Source: Gammaproteobacteria bacterium (lineage in GTDB: Bacteria > Pseudomonadota > Gammaproteobacteria > AKS1). From it: a stretch of DNA of 64,000 nt. Positions 1 through 11,476 of this stretch are shown here, one piece after another. The notes under the pieces were generated by a model. It saw only the letters and a list, made by a program, of their open reading frames with translations. It did not search any database and was not told the origin of the DNA. Position numbers and translations under genes: made by a program. Location of the stretch: positions 1-64,000 of the forward strand of contig JALTKS010000027.1 of the NCBI GenBank assembly GCA_027006175.1, written 5' to 3'. Positions within the stretch are counted from its first letter, which is position 1. Every line of letters starts with the position of its first letter.

Positions 1-799
1 GCTTCTTTGCCGGGTTTGTAAATAATGATTTTGTGTCACTGAATTCAATCATCTTACCCATATACATAAACGCGGTGTAATCTGATACACGTGCTGCTTG
101 TTGCATATTGTGCGTCACAATCACAATAGTGTAGCGATCTTTAAGCTCATTAATCAGTTCTTCAATTTTTAAGGTAGAAATCGGATCCAATGCTGACGCT
201 GGCTCATCTAATAATAGTACTTCTGGCTCAATCGCAATAGCACGTGCAATCACCAAACGTTGTTGCTGACCACCGGACATGCCTAGGGCATTTTCATTTA
301 AACGGTCTTTCACTTCATCCCAAAGTGCTGCGCCTTTTAATGCTGTTTCGACTGCTTCATCCAGAATACGTCGGCTCTTCACACCTTGCAAACGTAAACC
401 ATACGCAACATTTTCATAAATTGATTTAGGGAAAGGGTTCGGTTTTTGAAAAACCATACCAACACGCTGACGAAGATGTGCGATATTCACGGACTTATCG
501 TAAATATTTTCACCTTCGAGCAATACGTCACCTTCAATACGTACGCCATCGACCAAATCATTCATACGATTAAAGCAACGCAATAAGGTTGATTTACCAC
601 AACCACTCGGTCCAATGAATGCGGATACGCGATTCTGAGGAATCACCAGACTAATATCATCCAGCGCCTGTTTTTCACCATAATATAAATTAAGGTTCCT
701 GGTTTCGATGCGAATATTTTCATCAGCAAGTTGTACTGCTGCATCGCTGCGACCAATCGCATCCATATTAATAGCATGTGTTAATGTTGTTTCAGTCAT
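1..799 (-). CDS. pstB: Phosphate ABC transporter ATP-binding protein PstB (C-terminus beyond window edge)
   Basis: Minus-strand reading from ATG at 799 shows Walker A, ABC signature and Walker B type sequence; directly downstream of pstA in operon order. Confidence 0.9.
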   Translation of the reverse strand, partial: MTETTLTHAINMDAIGRSDAAVQLADENIRIETRNLNLYYGEKQALDDISLVIPQNRVSAFIGPSGCGKSTLLRCFNRMNDLVDGVRIEGDVLLEGENIYDKSVNIAHLRQRVGMVFQKPNPFPKSIYENVAYGLRLQGVKSRRILDEAVETALKGAALWDEVKDRLNENALGMSGGQQQRLVIARAIAIEPEVLLLDEPASALDPISTLKIEELINELKDRYTIVIVTHNMQQAARVSDYTAFMYMGKMIEFSDTKSLFTNPAKK

Positions 800-803
800 C
801 ACA

Positions 804-2474
804 TTATTCCAATGATTTGTACTTTTCACGAAGATGATTTCGAACCCAAATAGCCGCAAGGTTAAGTGCCACAATCACCGCCACCAGTAATAACGCCGTT
901 GCATATACCAGTGGTCGTGCTGCTTCGACATTGGGACTTTGAAAACCAACATCGTAAATATGAAAACCCAAGTGCATAAATTTACGATCTAAATGAATAA
1001 ACGGCGAATTTAAATCTAGCGGTAAAGAAGGCGCCAGTTTCACCACACCGACTAACATCAACGGTGCAACCTCACCTGCGGCACGTGCCACAGCAAGGAT
1101 CATCCCCGTCATCAAGGCAGGGCTCGCCATAGGTAAAACAATACGCCATAAGGTTTCTGCTTTAGTGGCGCCCAACGCCATACTACCTTCTCGAATTGAA
1201 CGTGGAATGCGCGCCAGGCCTTCTTCAGTTGCCACAATCACAACTGGCAGGGTTAATAATGCCAGGGTCAGTGCCGACCATAAAATACCCGGTGTACCGA
1301 ATGTCGGGGATGGTAGTGCTTCCGGATAAAAAAGTTGATCGATATTGCCACCAAGAAAATAAACAAAGAAACCCAAACCAAACACACCGTAAACAATCGA
1401 TGGCACACCTGCCAGATTATTGACAGCGATACGTATTAAGCGAGTGGTGGGACCTTGTTTGGCATATTCACGTAAATACACTGCTGCGATCACACCTAAT
1501 GGCGTCACAAGAATAGACATGATAATCACTAACATGACCGTACCGAAGATAGCAGGGAAAATCCCTCCCTCCGTATTCGCTTCACGTGGTTCGTCACTGA
1601 CAAACTCCCAAAGCTTTTCAAAATAATGAAGTACCTTAGTAGGAGTACTCATCGCATTAGGTTTAAACCCACGGACAACTTTCGACAAAGGTAACTCAAT
1701 CTTGCGACCGTCAACGGTTCTTAATACTGCACTGTCTTGTTCAATATCACGATAGAGCACTTCGAGATCTTTTTGCAGTAATTGGTATTGCTTATTTAAC
1801 GCTTCACGCTGTTGTTTAATTTCTTCAAAAGCAGATGCTTTTGTGATGCCATCTAATTCTAAACGTCGTTTTGCTAACCGTAGTTCTTCAATTTCATAGT
1901 TAATAGAACCAATTGCCCCCACCTGAATGCTTTTGATTCGATCATAAATATCAATTGTCTTTTCCAGGCGCTCAAGAAAAACAGGCCAGGCCTCAGTGCC
2001 ATCTGCAAAAAGCTTTCCTTTAACTTTTATTGCATCAAGGTAACCGTAGAAATTACCCCACTCACGTCGCTCCAACACAATCATGTTTTCAGGACGAGAT
2101 TTTTTAACAACATCATGTTGGTTTATCCAACGAAAATCCAGGCCATTAATATCCCGGTTACCGACTTTCAACAACATTCGTGTAACCGTTTCATCGCCCT
2201 CAGGGACATGTCCACCCGCATCTCGAATGCGTGAGGCATTCACCGTTTCAACTGTTTGCACTTCACCAACCAATGTCACCACTTCCGTCGGTGATTGTTG
2301 GTATTGCACTTCCAGTACATCTGCCGGCCAGAAGTAACCTAAACCACGTAAGCCAATAAGCAGCAATAACCCGAATACCATGATCAAACTGATACTCACG
2401 GCTGATGCACTTAGCCATATCCAGGGGCTGCCGCCTTTAACCCATTGTAGTATTGTTGGTTTAGCCACCATCAA
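804..2474 (-). CDS. pstA: Phosphate ABC transporter permease PstA, long form with periplasmic insertion
   Basis: 556 aa; C-terminal permease with [32 protein letters not shown] motif; adjacent to pstC and pstB. Confidence 0.93.
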   Translation of the reverse strand: MMVAKPTILQWVKGGSPWIWLSASAVSISLIMVFGLLLLIGLRGLGYFWPADVLEVQYQQSPTEVVTLVGEVQTVETVNASRIRDAGGHVPEGDETVTRMLLKVGNRDINGLDFRWINQHDVVKKSRPENMIVLERREWGNFYGYLDAIKVKGKLFADGTEAWPVFLERLEKTIDIYDRIKSIQVGAIGSINYEIEELRLAKRRLELDGITKASAFEEIKQQREALNKQYQLLQKDLEVLYRDIEQDSAVLRTVDGRKIELPLSKVVRGFKPNAMSTPTKVLHYFEKLWEFVSDEPREANTEGGIFPAIFGTVMLVIIMSILVTPLGVIAAVYLREYAKQGPTTRLIRIAVNNLAGVPSIVYGVFGLGFFVYFLGGNIDQLFYPEALPSPTFGTPGILWSALTLALLTLPVVIVATEEGLARIPRSIREGSMALGATKAETLWRIVLPMASPALMTGMILAVARAAGEVAPLMLVGVVKLAPSLPLDLNSPFIHLDRKFMHLGFHIYDVGFQSPNVEAARPLVYATALLLVAVIVALNLAAIWVRNHLREKYKSLE

Positions 2475-2477
2475 CCC

Positions 2478-4697
2478 CTATAAGCTACTGTACTTACGTC
2501 GCAGACGTTGACGAACCAGCTCTGCAATCGTATTAAAGAAAAAGGTAAAACTGAATAACACCAATGCGGCAAGGAATAACACACGATAATGCGTACTACC
2601 CACTTCTGACTCGGGTACTTCGACTGCAATATTGGCAGACAAGGTACGCATGCCTTCAAAAATATTAAAGTCCATAATCGGTGTGTTACCGGTTGCCATT
2701 AAGACAATCATGGTTTCGCCCACTGCACGGCCAAAACCAATCATAATGGCCGAGAAAATACCGGGACTTGCTGTTAGTAACACAACACGCCACATGGTTT
2801 GCCACGGTGTCGCACCCAAGGCTAATGAACTATGTGTGAGACTTTTAGGGACGCTGTAAATGGCATCTTCTGCAATTGAAAAAATAGTGGGTATCACCGC
2901 AAAGCCCATTGCCAAACCAACCACAATTGAGTTTCGTTGATCAAAACTTACGCCCATTTCGTTAGTCAACCAACCACGCATATCGCCCCCAAAGAACTGG
3001 TGTTCAAGGAAGGGACTTAACTCCAGTGATGTGTAAAGAACGATAATCACTAATGGCAATAACAAAAAGGCTTCCCAGCCATCAGGGATTTTGTGTCGAA
3101 TATTGCTTGGTAAGCGTGTCCAGCTCCATGCCGCAATCAATACGGCAATCGGCATAACAAATAGTAAGCTAAAAATACCGGGTAAGTTTGTTTCTATTAA
3201 TGGTGCTAGCCAAAGTCCTGCCAGAAAACCCAATATCACGGTTGGCAAGGCTTCCATGGTTTCAATGCTTGGCTTAACAATGCGGCGCATACGGGGTGCC
3301 ATAAAATACGCCGTGAACATCGCGCCGAGTACCGCTAAAGGCACCGCGATCATCATGGCGTAAAAAGCCGCTTTAATGGTGCCGAATGAAATCGGCACTA
3401 AGCTCATTTTAGGTTCAAAGTCATTGGATGAGGATGATGACTGCCAAATATATTCAGGCTTCTGATAGCTCTCATACCACACCTTACCCCACAGCGATGA
3501 CCATGAAACCTCTGGGTATTCATTCATCACTGTCCAGAAATGCATTTTGCCACTATCAGATTCAAACAGTAGTGCGTTTGAACGCGGCGAAAAAACTAAC
3601 TGTGTAATATTTTTAGTGCCTGATGATTTATCCAGAACCTGCTGATTCGCTGTTGTGTGAAAAATCTCCACATTGCCTTGTTCTGTTGCTACAGCAAAGC
3701 CTTTACGTGAATTTTCTACCGCGATTGCCGTGACCTTATCCTTGCTCTCAAAGTCACGAATAAAGGTAGGTATAGGAAAACTACCTTCATCTCTAACGGG
3801 GAACCACTGACTCGTGTCGCCTTCTGAATCAACCACTAACAAAGAGATTGTGCCAGTCAACCAACTCAGTTTCTCTAATTGCCTATCGGCTTTAACAATA
3901 TGGCTACGTTGTTGTACAACAATATCTTCTTGGTCATTGATATCGTATTGCACCATTTCACCCTTACGACTGGCGAGATACAACACCCGTTGATCTTCAT
4001 CAATCAACATAAAGTCGACATTAATACCCGGTGAAGGTAATTCAACCGTATTGGCAACTAACTCAGCTTCATCTTCATCCAGCGCCGAGCCTTCCTTACT
4101 AAAGCGTGTTAGCAATAAACGGCCATCGACGGTACGAGCAACAAAACTATGCCCTTCTTCACCGAGCTGAAATACAAACTGCACAATCGCCTGTTTCTCA
4201 GGATCAATCTGTAACGCTTGCTCGCCTAAGGGGTATTCGATAACAGGGGTAATTAAACGCTTATCATTTGGATAGCTAATACGGTATTGATGACTCGCCA
4301 ACAATACCTGACCTTTATCTGTTGCGTACGCGGCAGTCGAAGAGTTGCTGCCCGCCATATAGAAACTGGTAATACTTGAATCAGCAGGCAATGCCAAAGC
4401 AAAACGATTAATGATGTCACCGCTATCGGCTTTAAAAAATATTGCTTCTGCCGCATCGGTAAAACGCATCGCTACTTCATTTTGTTCTTCCATCGCCAAA
4501 GACAAGGTCTTGCCTGAGCCCGGCAGAGCGTAAGTAGCCACTGATTCAGCTTCTGCCGATTCAAACATCGGCGCGACCACATACATTAAATATATAAATA
4601 TCAGTAAGATAGCCACAATCACGAAATTCCCCCCCATTGTTACAATGGCGCGAAATGACTGATCCTTAAATACCCGAAATGACTGTGATGTAAGCAT
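2478..4697 (-). CDS. pstC: Phosphate ABC transporter permease PstC, long form with large N-terminal periplasmic domain
   Basis: 739 aa; C-terminal permease with EDAIYSVPKSLTHSSLALGATPWQTMWRVVL motif; operon context. Confidence 0.92.
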   Translation of the reverse strand: MLTSQSFRVFKDQSFRAIVTMGGNFVIVAILLIFIYLMYVVAPMFESAEAESVATYALPGSGKTLSLAMEEQNEVAMRFTDAAEAIFFKADSGDIINRFALALPADSSITSFYMAGSNSSTAAYATDKGQVLLASHQYRISYPNDKRLITPVIEYPLGEQALQIDPEKQAIVQFVFQLGEEGHSFVARTVDGRLLLTRFSKEGSALDEDEAELVANTVELPSPGINVDFMLIDEDQRVLYLASRKGEMVQYDINDQEDIVVQQRSHIVKADRQLEKLSWLTGTISLLVVDSEGDTSQWFPVRDEGSFPIPTFIRDFESKDKVTAIAVENSRKGFAVATEQGNVEIFHTTANQQVLDKSSGTKNITQLVFSPRSNALLFESDSGKMHFWTVMNEYPEVSWSSLWGKVWYESYQKPEYIWQSSSSSNDFEPKMSLVPISFGTIKAAFYAMMIAVPLAVLGAMFTAYFMAPRMRRIVKPSIETMEALPTVILGFLAGLWLAPLIETNLPGIFSLLFVMPIAVLIAAWSWTRLPSNIRHKIPDGWEAFLLLPLVIIVLYTSLELSPFLEHQFFGGDMRGWLTNEMGVSFDQRNSIVVGLAMGFAVIPTIFSIAEDAIYSVPKSLTHSSLALGATPWQTMWRVVLLTASPGIFSAIMIGFGRAVGETMIVLMATGNTPIMDFNIFEGMRTLSANIAVEVPESEVGSTHYRVLFLAALVLFSFTFFFNTIAELVRQRLRRKYSSL

Positions 4698-4719
4698 TTT
4701 GAGAGAGTACGCCCATAAT

Positions 4720-4737
4720 ATGACAGGAATATGACAA
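4720..4737 (-). promoter_or_regulatory. Putative Pho box upstream of pstC
   Basis: Minus strand TTGTCATATTCCTGTCAT, two TGTCAT half-sites at 11-bp spacing as in the PhoB box. Confidence 0.75.
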
Positions 4738-4765
4738 AGGCCGCTTTAAAAGCGGCCTTTGTCAT
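4731..4765. terminator. Perfect 16-bp inverted repeat, probable bidirectional terminator between porin gene and pstC
   Basis: ATGACAAAGGCCGCTT-TAA-AAGCGGCCTTTGTCAT. Confidence 0.7.
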
Positions 4766-4819
4766 ATTTATTATTACAGTAAAAAAATAGCCTTCCCTGG
4801 CCACTTTACATCCATTTTG

Positions 4820-6076
4820 TTAGAAATCGATTTGAGCTCTAACTGCAAACATATTTGGGTTATCACTGACGCCCGCTTTATCAACATCGACATCAATGTA
4901 GTTCGCCATGATACGTACTTGAGGATTCACGTACCAGTTAAGACCCAAAGTCCAGTTGTCTTCTTCACCGCCATTAACCGTGCCATCATTTAGATCGATG
5001 TTGCTATAACGTGCCGCCACTTCCCATGCGCCTGATTTAGATTTTGGCTTAACGCGACCAAAGGTTCCTTTCTTGGCTTTGTAAGGACGAGATTCACCGG
5101 TGATGAAATAGCTTGCCGTAATATATGAACCATCAAAATCAACATCATCAGAACCATTAGAACGATTCACACTGGCTTGTAAATATTCACCCTGTAATGA
5201 AAAAGGCCCCATGACAGCAGCGGCTTCAACACCATAACGCTGAATATTATCGACGTTTGTTAACGTACCGGTATCAACAAGGCGCGTGCTGGCGGCATGA
5301 AACTCAGGACGTTGACGGAAACGGATGCTATTAGCATCATCTAATGGCTCTTCACGAGAAACGGCTGCGCCTAAATGTAAAACACGCGTCTTTTCAGCAA
5401 TTGGGGCAAAACTGGCACGTCCTGCAAAACCATACCCTTCCTGACCTGATTCCGCATCGGCTGCCGTACCACCATAAACACTTCCGGCCAAACTCCAGTT
5501 ATCACCACCACGTTTAATGCCCACACCCATACGTCGGCTAATAGCAAAAACAGTCGGTAATGAACGTTCCATAAAAGTCGTGTACTTGGAACTGGTTAAC
5601 TCTTCCAGGCTCATTGGCTGTTTAAAGTTACCCATTGTCAGATTCAACGGAATGTATTTAATATAGCCATCTTTAATTGATACTTTATTATCAGAAAAAT
5701 CGAGTTGAACTTTGTAACCCCAGTCTTCATGTAGTTTACCCTTCGCAAATAAACGCAGTCGACGGAACTCTGTCCCTGACTCAAGGCTTGTTACATCTTC
5801 ATTTGAGTAACCAGCATCAACCATGACACGACCACCAAACTGAAACTTGTATTTGCCATCTACACTTTTAGCTTTAATACCGCCTTTGGTGCTCACATGC
5901 GTGTTATTACCTTTCGCATATTTCTTTTCCAGTGCTTTGTACTGGCCCTTACTAATAACGCCATTTTCAAGCAATACATTCAGTAATTCTTTTTCACTCG
6001 CTTGTGCTTGCATAGTCATGGTTGTTAACAATCCTGCTGTAACCAGTGTTGTTAACGTGCGGCTTATATTTGCCAT
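4820..6076 (-). CDS. Phosphate-selective porin (OprO/OprP family)
   Basis: 418 aa, signal peptide, coiled N-terminus (LLENGVISKGQYKALEKK), beta-barrel with C-terminal RAQIDF; inside Pho cluster. Confidence 0.85.
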   Translation of the reverse strand: MANISRTLTTLVTAGLLTTMTMQAQASEKELLNVLLENGVISKGQYKALEKKYAKGNNTHVSTKGGIKAKSVDGKYKFQFGGRVMVDAGYSNEDVTSLESGTEFRRLRLFAKGKLHEDWGYKVQLDFSDNKVSIKDGYIKYIPLNLTMGNFKQPMSLEELTSSKYTTFMERSLPTVFAISRRMGVGIKRGGDNWSLAGSVYGGTAADAESGQEGYGFAGRASFAPIAEKTRVLHLGAAVSREEPLDDANSIRFRQRPEFHAASTRLVDTGTLTNVDNIQRYGVEAAAVMGPFSLQGEYLQASVNRSNGSDDVDFDGSYITASYFITGESRPYKAKKGTFGRVKPKSKSGAWEVAARYSNIDLNDGTVNGGEEDNWTLGLNWYVNPQVRIMANYIDVDVDKAGVSDNPNMFAVRAQIDF

Positions 6077-6176
6077 GGTGTTTTTTCTCCAAAAGATGTT
6101 TTAAATTTGAAGGCACATTATGAGAAACAAAAATGACAAAACCATGATGAAAAAATGAAGCTTTCATGTAACAACC

Positions 6177-6194
6177 ATGACAGAAATATGACGA
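6177..6194 (-). promoter_or_regulatory. Putative Pho box upstream of porin gene
   Basis: Minus strand TCGTCATATTTCTGTCAT. Confidence 0.75.
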
Positions 6195-6214
6195 GTGACA
6201 TAAAACAAAAAAAA

Positions 6215-6230
6215 CCCCGCAATTGCGGGG
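6215..6230 (-). terminator. Rho-independent terminator downstream of pstS
   Basis: CCCCGCAATTGCGGGG followed on the minus strand by a T-rich tract. Confidence 0.8.
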
Positions 6231-6257
6231 CTTCTTTATCCATCCCTGGGTTTTATA

Positions 6258-7229
6258 CTAATCTAATTTAGCGAGTTCTTTTTTCACTAATTTAGATGAC
6301 AGTGGTACATAGCCATCTTTCACAACAACTTGCTGACCCACCTTGGAAAGAATCATTTTTACAAATTCACGTTCTAGTGGTGCAAGTGGTTTATTAGGAT
6401 GTTTGTTAACATAAACGTACAAGTAACGTGCTAAAGGGTAAGTACCATTTGCTGCATTTTCTTTTGTTGCGGCAATAAATGGCTTACCTGGTTTCTTGGT
6501 TAAGGCAACGGCTTTAACGCCTGATGTTTTATAACCAATACCCGAGTAACCGATACCATTAATTGATGCGGTAACTGATTGAACAACTGACGCAGAACCG
6601 GGTTGCTCATTTACATTGGCTTTGAAGTCACCTTTACAGAGTGCTTTCTTCTTAAAGTAACCATACGTACCTGATACCGAGTTACGACCAAAGATCTGGA
6701 TATCACGGCTTGTCCATGCGCCACGTAAACCTAGCTTACCCCAGCGTTTAATATCTTCATCACCACCACATTTACGGTTACGTGAGAAAATCGCATCAAC
6801 TTGTGGGATAGTCATGCCTTTAATCGGGTTGTCTTTATGCACATAAACCGCTAATGCATCAATCGCAACCTTAATAGGTGTCGGTTTGTAACCAAAGCGT
6901 TTTTCAAATGCAGTTAGTTCTTTGCTTTTCATCTTACGGCTCATTGGACCGAAGTTAGACGTGCCTTCAGTCAAGGCAGGTGGAGCAGTCGATGAACCCG
7001 CTGCTTGAATCTGGATATTCACATTGGGGTAAAGACGTTTGTATTCTTCTGCCCAAAGTGTCATCAGGTTTGCTAATGTATCTGAACCAACACTTGAGAT
7101 ATTACCGGAAACACCACTCGCACGCTGGTAAACAGGAAGATGTGAGTCAACACCAGAATCAGCCTGAACTGTTCCTGACATAAACGGGATGCTGCAAAGT
7201 GACAGCAATGCAATGACAGATTTTTTCAT
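6258..7229 (-). CDS. pstS: Phosphate ABC transporter substrate-binding protein PstS
   Basis: Start taken at [19 protein letters not shown] signal peptide within the longer [43 protein letters not shown] motifs. Confidence 0.92.
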   Translation of the reverse strand: MKKSVIALLSLCSIPFMSGTVQADSGVDSHLPVYQRASGVSGNISSVGSDTLANLMTLWAEEYKRLYPNVNIQIQAAGSSTAPPALTEGTSNFGPMSRKMKSKELTAFEKRFGYKPTPIKVAIDALAVYVHKDNPIKGMTIPQVDAIFSRNRKCGGDEDIKRWGKLGLRGAWTSRDIQIFGRNSVSGTYGYFKKKALCKGDFKANVNEQPGSASVVQSVTASINGIGYSGIGYKTSGVKAVALTKKPGKPFIAATKENAANGTYPLARYLYVYVNKHPNKPLAPLEREFVKMILSKVGQQVVVKDGYVPLSSKLVKKELAKLD

Positions 7230-7306
7230 TTCAATACGCTCCTTCATAAAAGCGATAATTAACAATTTTAGTTTGTGTATCCAGGAACGTATTCTGCAAG
7301 ATAGAT

Positions 7307-7324
7307 ATGACAGCAACATGAACC
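7307..7324 (-). promoter_or_regulatory. Putative Pho box upstream of pstS
   Basis: Minus strand TTCATGTTGCTGTCAT, between phoR stop and pstS start. Confidence 0.6.
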
Positions 7325-7326
7325 CT

Positions 7327-8625
7327 TCATGACGTTTTTGTGACACGAGAAAGTGGGAAATGACAAGAAAACAGACTTCCTACCCCTGCGGTACTTGTTA
7401 TTTCAAGCTCACCGTCATGACGTTGTAAAACGTGCTTAACAATCGCCAGCCCAAGCCCGGTGCCCCCCGTATGTCGCGAGCGTGCTACATCAACACGATA
7501 AAAACGTTCGGTTAAACGAGCAAGATGTTGTGCAGGGATACCTATACCCGTATCACGGACTGTGAAATGAACGCCCTCGTTATTCTTATACCATGTCACC
7601 ATAATCTGACCTTTGTCCGGTGTATAACGCACCGCATTAAATATCAGGTTTGAAAAAGCACTGCGAATTTCTATTTCATTTCCGAGAATATTTAAATCAC
7701 GATCGATATCTGCTGAAATCTCATGCTGCTGTTCGCCTGATAATTCTTTTGCATCACTAATAACATTATCGAGTAATTCTGCCACATTGACGCTGCGAAC
7801 TTTTGTTTCTGAACTCGATGACTCTAATCGCGATAACTGTAATAAATCATCTACGATAGATTGAAGCCGTGTTGACTGCTCATCAATACGCATCAACATA
7901 TCCTGACTTTCCTGTTTTGATAGCGAATGATCGTCTCGCATCATTTCCACATAACCATTAATAACAGTTAAAGGGGTACGCATTTCATGAGATACGTTAG
8001 CCACAAAATCACGGCGCATCTGTTTCAAATGTTGTAAGCGCGTAATATCTCGGCCAACCAATAATGTTTGGTCGTCACCATAGGCGACTAAACGTACTGA
8101 AAGTGTCCGTTCCTTGTTTACCGGCGAAGGCATCACCAAAGGATCTTCAAAATCAGCCTTTAAAAGATAACTAACCAGTTGAGGATGACGAACCAAATTC
8201 AATAACCGCTGACCTAAATCATGTGAGGTATGGATACCCAACATTTTTGTTGCCGCGCTATTACACCATTCAATGTTATTATCATGACTTAATACAACAA
8301 TCGCATTCGGCATGGCTTGCGCCGCTTCCTGAAAGCGTGAAATACGTTTTACCAGTCGTTTGTGGCGACGTTTGTTGCGCAAACGGAAACGGTAAAGACG
8401 CATAAAAACATCTTCCCAGATCCCGCTACTTTCAGGTGCTTCACCGGTCAGTCGCCGTTCCAGCCATTCAAGTAAACGGTCAAGCTGGCGAAGATGCCAA
8501 ACCAGATATATGCCAATGGCAATGGAGAACCATACAAAAAAATAGCCAAACAAGGTATAAGAAAGCAAAACCGCTACCAATAATAATAGCAACCGCCAGA
8601 ACTCTTCATTAACAATACGATTCAA
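7327..8625 (-). CDS. phoR: Phosphate regulon sensor histidine kinase PhoR
   Basis: 432 aa; PAS, H-box [23 protein letters not shown], ATPase [26 protein letters not shown]; next to phoB. Confidence 0.95.
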   Translation of the reverse strand: MNRIVNEEFWRLLLLLVAVLLSYTLFGYFFVWFSIAIGIYLVWHLRQLDRLLEWLERRLTGEAPESSGIWEDVFMRLYRFRLRNKRRHKRLVKRISRFQEAAQAMPNAIVVLSHDNNIEWCNSAATKMLGIHTSHDLGQRLLNLVRHPQLVSYLLKADFEDPLVMPSPVNKERTLSVRLVAYGDDQTLLVGRDITRLQHLKQMRRDFVANVSHEMRTPLTVINGYVEMMRDDHSLSKQESQDMLMRIDEQSTRLQSIVDDLLQLSRLESSSSETKVRSVNVAELLDNVISDAKELSGEQQHEISADIDRDLNILGNEIEIRSAFSNLIFNAVRYTPDKGQIMVTWYKNNEGVHFTVRDTGIGIPAQHLARLTERFYRVDVARSRHTGGTGLGLAIVKHVLQRHDGELEITSTAGVGSLFSCHFPLSRVTKTS

Positions 8626-8628
8626 AAT

Positions 8629-9318
8629 CTATGACCGCGTAGAGAATCGATAGCCCGCGCCTCGTACTGTTTGTACAAGTCCGTTATAAGCCGGTGTTAG
8701 GGCTTTACGAAGACGGCGAATATGCACATCGACCGTACGCTCTTCAATATAGACATTACTGCCCCAAACATAATCGAGGATCTGTCCGCGGCTATAAACT
8801 CGCTCAGGATGTGTGACGAAAAAATGTAAAATACGAAACTCAGTGGGACCAAGCTCTAATGATTTATCATTCGCAAAGACACGGTGACTATCTGGTTCAA
8901 GGCGTAAACCATTTACCTCAATAGGTGCATCAGTAAGCTGCGGATTAGTTCGGCGTAAAATAGCTTTAATTCGGGCGGCTAATTCCTTGGGAGAAAACGG
9001 CTTACACATATAATCATCGGCACCCACTTCCAATCCCCTCACACGATCATCTTCTTCTGCACGTGCAGTGACCATAATGACCGGTATTTGTTTTGTCAGT
9101 GATTCTGATTTAACTGATCTCACAAACTCAATACCACTCTCACCCGGCATCATCCAGTCAACCACCATAATATCGGGCAGATCATCCAACATCCGCTTGC
9201 GCGCAGAGGCAGCATCTTCCGCTTCAATGATGGTGTAGCCGACTTTACTCAGCGCCAAACTCATCATTTCCCGGATGGGTGCTTCATCTTCTACCAGTAA
9301 AACCTTAGGTGTCATCAT
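8629..9318 (-). CDS. phoB: Phosphate regulon response regulator PhoB
   Basis: 229 aa; receiver domain plus winged-helix C-terminus ([15 protein letters not shown]); upstream of phoR. Confidence 0.95.
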   Translation of the reverse strand: MMTPKVLLVEDEAPIREMMSLALSKVGYTIIEAEDAASARKRMLDDLPDIMVVDWMMPGESGIEFVRSVKSESLTKQIPVIMVTARAEEDDRVRGLEVGADDYMCKPFSPKELAARIKAILRRTNPQLTDAPIEVNGLRLEPDSHRVFANDKSLELGPTEFRILHFFVTHPERVYSRGQILDYVWGSNVYIEERTVDVHIRRLRKALTPAYNGLVQTVRGAGYRFSTRS

Positions 9319-9368
9319 TGACTTGCCTTATGTATGGGGCATCTTTGCCATTTCATAAACAGGATTCT

Positions 9369-9396
9369 ATGACGCCGATATGACAATATTGTGACA
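9369..9396 (-). promoter_or_regulatory. Tandem putative Pho boxes upstream of phoB
   Basis: ATGAC, ATGACA and GTGACA at 11-bp spacing (reverse-complement half-sites). Confidence 0.7.
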
Positions 9397-9574
9397 AAAA
9401 ACAAATGACTGTCATATTTCATCATTCAAACCATGAAACTGACGTAGTAAGGATGAGCTTGCATGCCACATAATGGCACTAAACAAAAAGGATTTACAAA
9501 CTAAAATGGTGGGTCGTGTCGCCCTGATTCGTTCAAAATGAACCAATCAGAACAAACACCAAATACTGACGAGC

Positions 9575-9811
9575 TTAGATAGACTGCTCAGATTCCAGTA
9601 CAACTTGACCTTGATTGTAACGTGGTACAACCAAATCCAGGCAATTCCAGTCATCCATGCTAATCGTTAACGTAGAGCCTTCTACATACTGAATTAAAAC
9701 GGCTTCTGTACCGGCTTCCCCAAGCATAACCATTTTAACTTTCATTAATTTCCCAGTGCGATTGATATACCAATAACCTGGTTTAGGCTCTCTTAAATCA
9801 AGACTACTCAC
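9575..9811 (-). CDS. Conserved hypothetical protein, 78 aa
   Basis: Clean ORF with coding character, isolated between phoB and trx-like gene. Confidence 0.6.
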   Translation of the reverse strand: MSSLDLREPKPGYWYINRTGKLMKVKMVMLGEAGTEAVLIQYVEGSTLTISMDDWNCLDLVVPRYNQGQVVLESEQSI

Positions 9812-10101
9812 GTTGCTCTCCCTATCATTCTTTATGATCTTTAGGTTTTATTTATTGTTATTTTGAATTGTTAACAATTGTAACGTTTCTAAGACACTGA
9901 AACAAATACATTTTTCAACATAACTTAGGAAAAACCCTTGAGGTTAAACCTCACCAAGCGCATGCAGGTCATTAGTGTTAAACAGATTATTCAGATTTTA
10001 GCCCTCAACTTTCAACGCCAAACTGATCATTTTTTAATCATTTGCATGCCCCAAAATCATCCGTACAATGCCCTGCTCATAATCATTTCAGGAATTTCTT
10101 A

Positions 10102-10452
10102 ATGGGAATTACGCAAGAAAATATTTTTGATGTTGATGAAGCCGGTTTTGATCAAGGTGTTATCCATGCCTCTTCAGACACGGCTATCGTGGTCGATTTT
10201 TGGGCGGAGTGGTGTCCACCTTGCCGTGCTTTAACCCCGGTCCTCGAAAAAATTGCACAACAACAAACCGACCAGATCAAACTGGCAAAAGTAGAAGTAG
10301 ACGACAACATGCACCTTGCTGGCCGCTATGGCTTACGCGGATTTCCAACCGTGATTGTATTTATTGATGGTGAAGAACGTGGCCGCTTCAGTGGCTTTAA
10401 GCCCGAAGCGGAAGTAAAAGATTTTCTGGCTGACCTGGGTGCGATTAACTAA
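10102..10452 (+). CDS. Thioredoxin-like protein (WCPPC active site)
   Basis: VVDFWAEWCPPCRALTPVLEKIA and GFPTVIVFIDGE; start taken at MGITQ, inside the longer ORF. Confidence 0.88.
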   Translation: MGITQENIFDVDEAGFDQGVIHASSDTAIVVDFWAEWCPPCRALTPVLEKIAQQQTDQIKLAKVEVDDNMHLAGRYGLRGFPTVIVFIDGEERGRFSGFKPEAEVKDFLADLGAIN

Positions 10453-10811
10453 GGCAGTAAAGCACCTGCCCAAACAACCGCAACAATCACCAGGGCAATA
10501 AAGACTGCCGCAGAACCAATATCTTTGGCACGACCCGATAACTCATGCTGTTCACCGCCAAAACGGTCAACCACTGCTTCAATCGCGGAATTAATCAATT
10601 CAATGGTCATTACCAGTAACCAGCTTCCAATCATTAATGCTCGTTCCAGATTAGAATCGGTTAAATAAAATACCGCTGGCACAATAAGTATTAATAAATA
10701 AAGTTCTAAACGAAATGCCTGTTCATGGCGAAATGCCGCAACAAAGCCCTGCCAGGAATAAATGCTCGCCTTGTATAAACGAACAAAGCCATTAGACGAT
10801 GATGGTTTCAT
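10449..10811 (-). CDS. dgkA: Diacylglycerol kinase
   Basis: 120 aa; AFRHEQAFRLEL, ELINSAIEAVVDRFG motif. Confidence 0.93.
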   Translation of the reverse strand: MKPSSSNGFVRLYKASIYSWQGFVAAFRHEQAFRLELYLLILIVPAVFYLTDSNLERALMIGSWLLVMTIELINSAIEAVVDRFGGEQHELSGRAKDIGSAAVFIALVIVAVVWAGALLP

Positions 10812-10834
10812 ATTATTTTACTTACACCTTTCAT

Positions 10835-11461
10835 TTAATGAGCATTTAACAGCATTTTCTTTTTCACCCATCCGCGCGTCACTTTACCGGTTTCAGTGTG
10901 TCGGTACTCAGCATACACCCAATCATGCTTTCTCTTAAGTACCCTGATAACATCTCTGGCTATTACATAAGCACGCGTTTTTGACTTATCTGATGGCGAG
11001 CGATAAAAATAAGCTTTTTTTGCCGTGACAATTTCAATAGACAACCAATCGGTCGGCTCCATTAACTCGAATAACACTTTTTCTCTGGCAAAGGGTTGCA
11101 CGTTCCAGCACCCCCCATGTTCTGTCGGGAGCTTGATAAAAACTGACGATGGATCGTCTGACCACGTCAGCTCGCCCTCAATCACCGTGTCATCACCCGG
11201 ATACCAGGTCTTAATCTTTACCGGCGAATCAGAAACCTGCCGAGCTTCAAGATAAAAAATACATGAAAAACGCGGTGCCTTAAAGCTCTCATCCCAGCCA
11301 GTATAACTTTCAAAATAACCCGTCAAACGCTGATGCTCTTTATCAAATGCCAACAATAGTCCATCATATTTCCCTGAAACCGGGTGAGCATGAAGTAAGA
11401 CCGATGGCAACATCAGCAATAATATTAAAAAACCATTACGCATATACCGAACAAAAAACAT
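10835..11461 (-). CDS. Exported hypothetical protein with possible C-terminal SH3-like region
   Basis: Signal peptide; C-terminal YVIARDVIRVLKRKHDWVYAEYRHTETGKVTRGWVKK. Confidence 0.6.
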   Translation of the reverse strand: MFFVRYMRNGFLILLLMLPSVLLHAHPVSGKYDGLLLAFDKEHQRLTGYFESYTGWDESFKAPRFSCIFYLEARQVSDSPVKIKTWYPGDDTVIEGELTWSDDPSSVFIKLPTEHGGCWNVQPFAREKVLFELMEPTDWLSIEIVTAKKAYFYRSPSDKSKTRAYVIARDVIRVLKRKHDWVYAEYRHTETGKVTRGWVKKKMLLNAH

Positions 11462-11476
11462 AACATCATTCCTGGC

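Noticed and set aside
2471-2659. 62-aa ORF overlapping pstC 3' end
   Set aside because: Alternate frame within pstC; no independent support.
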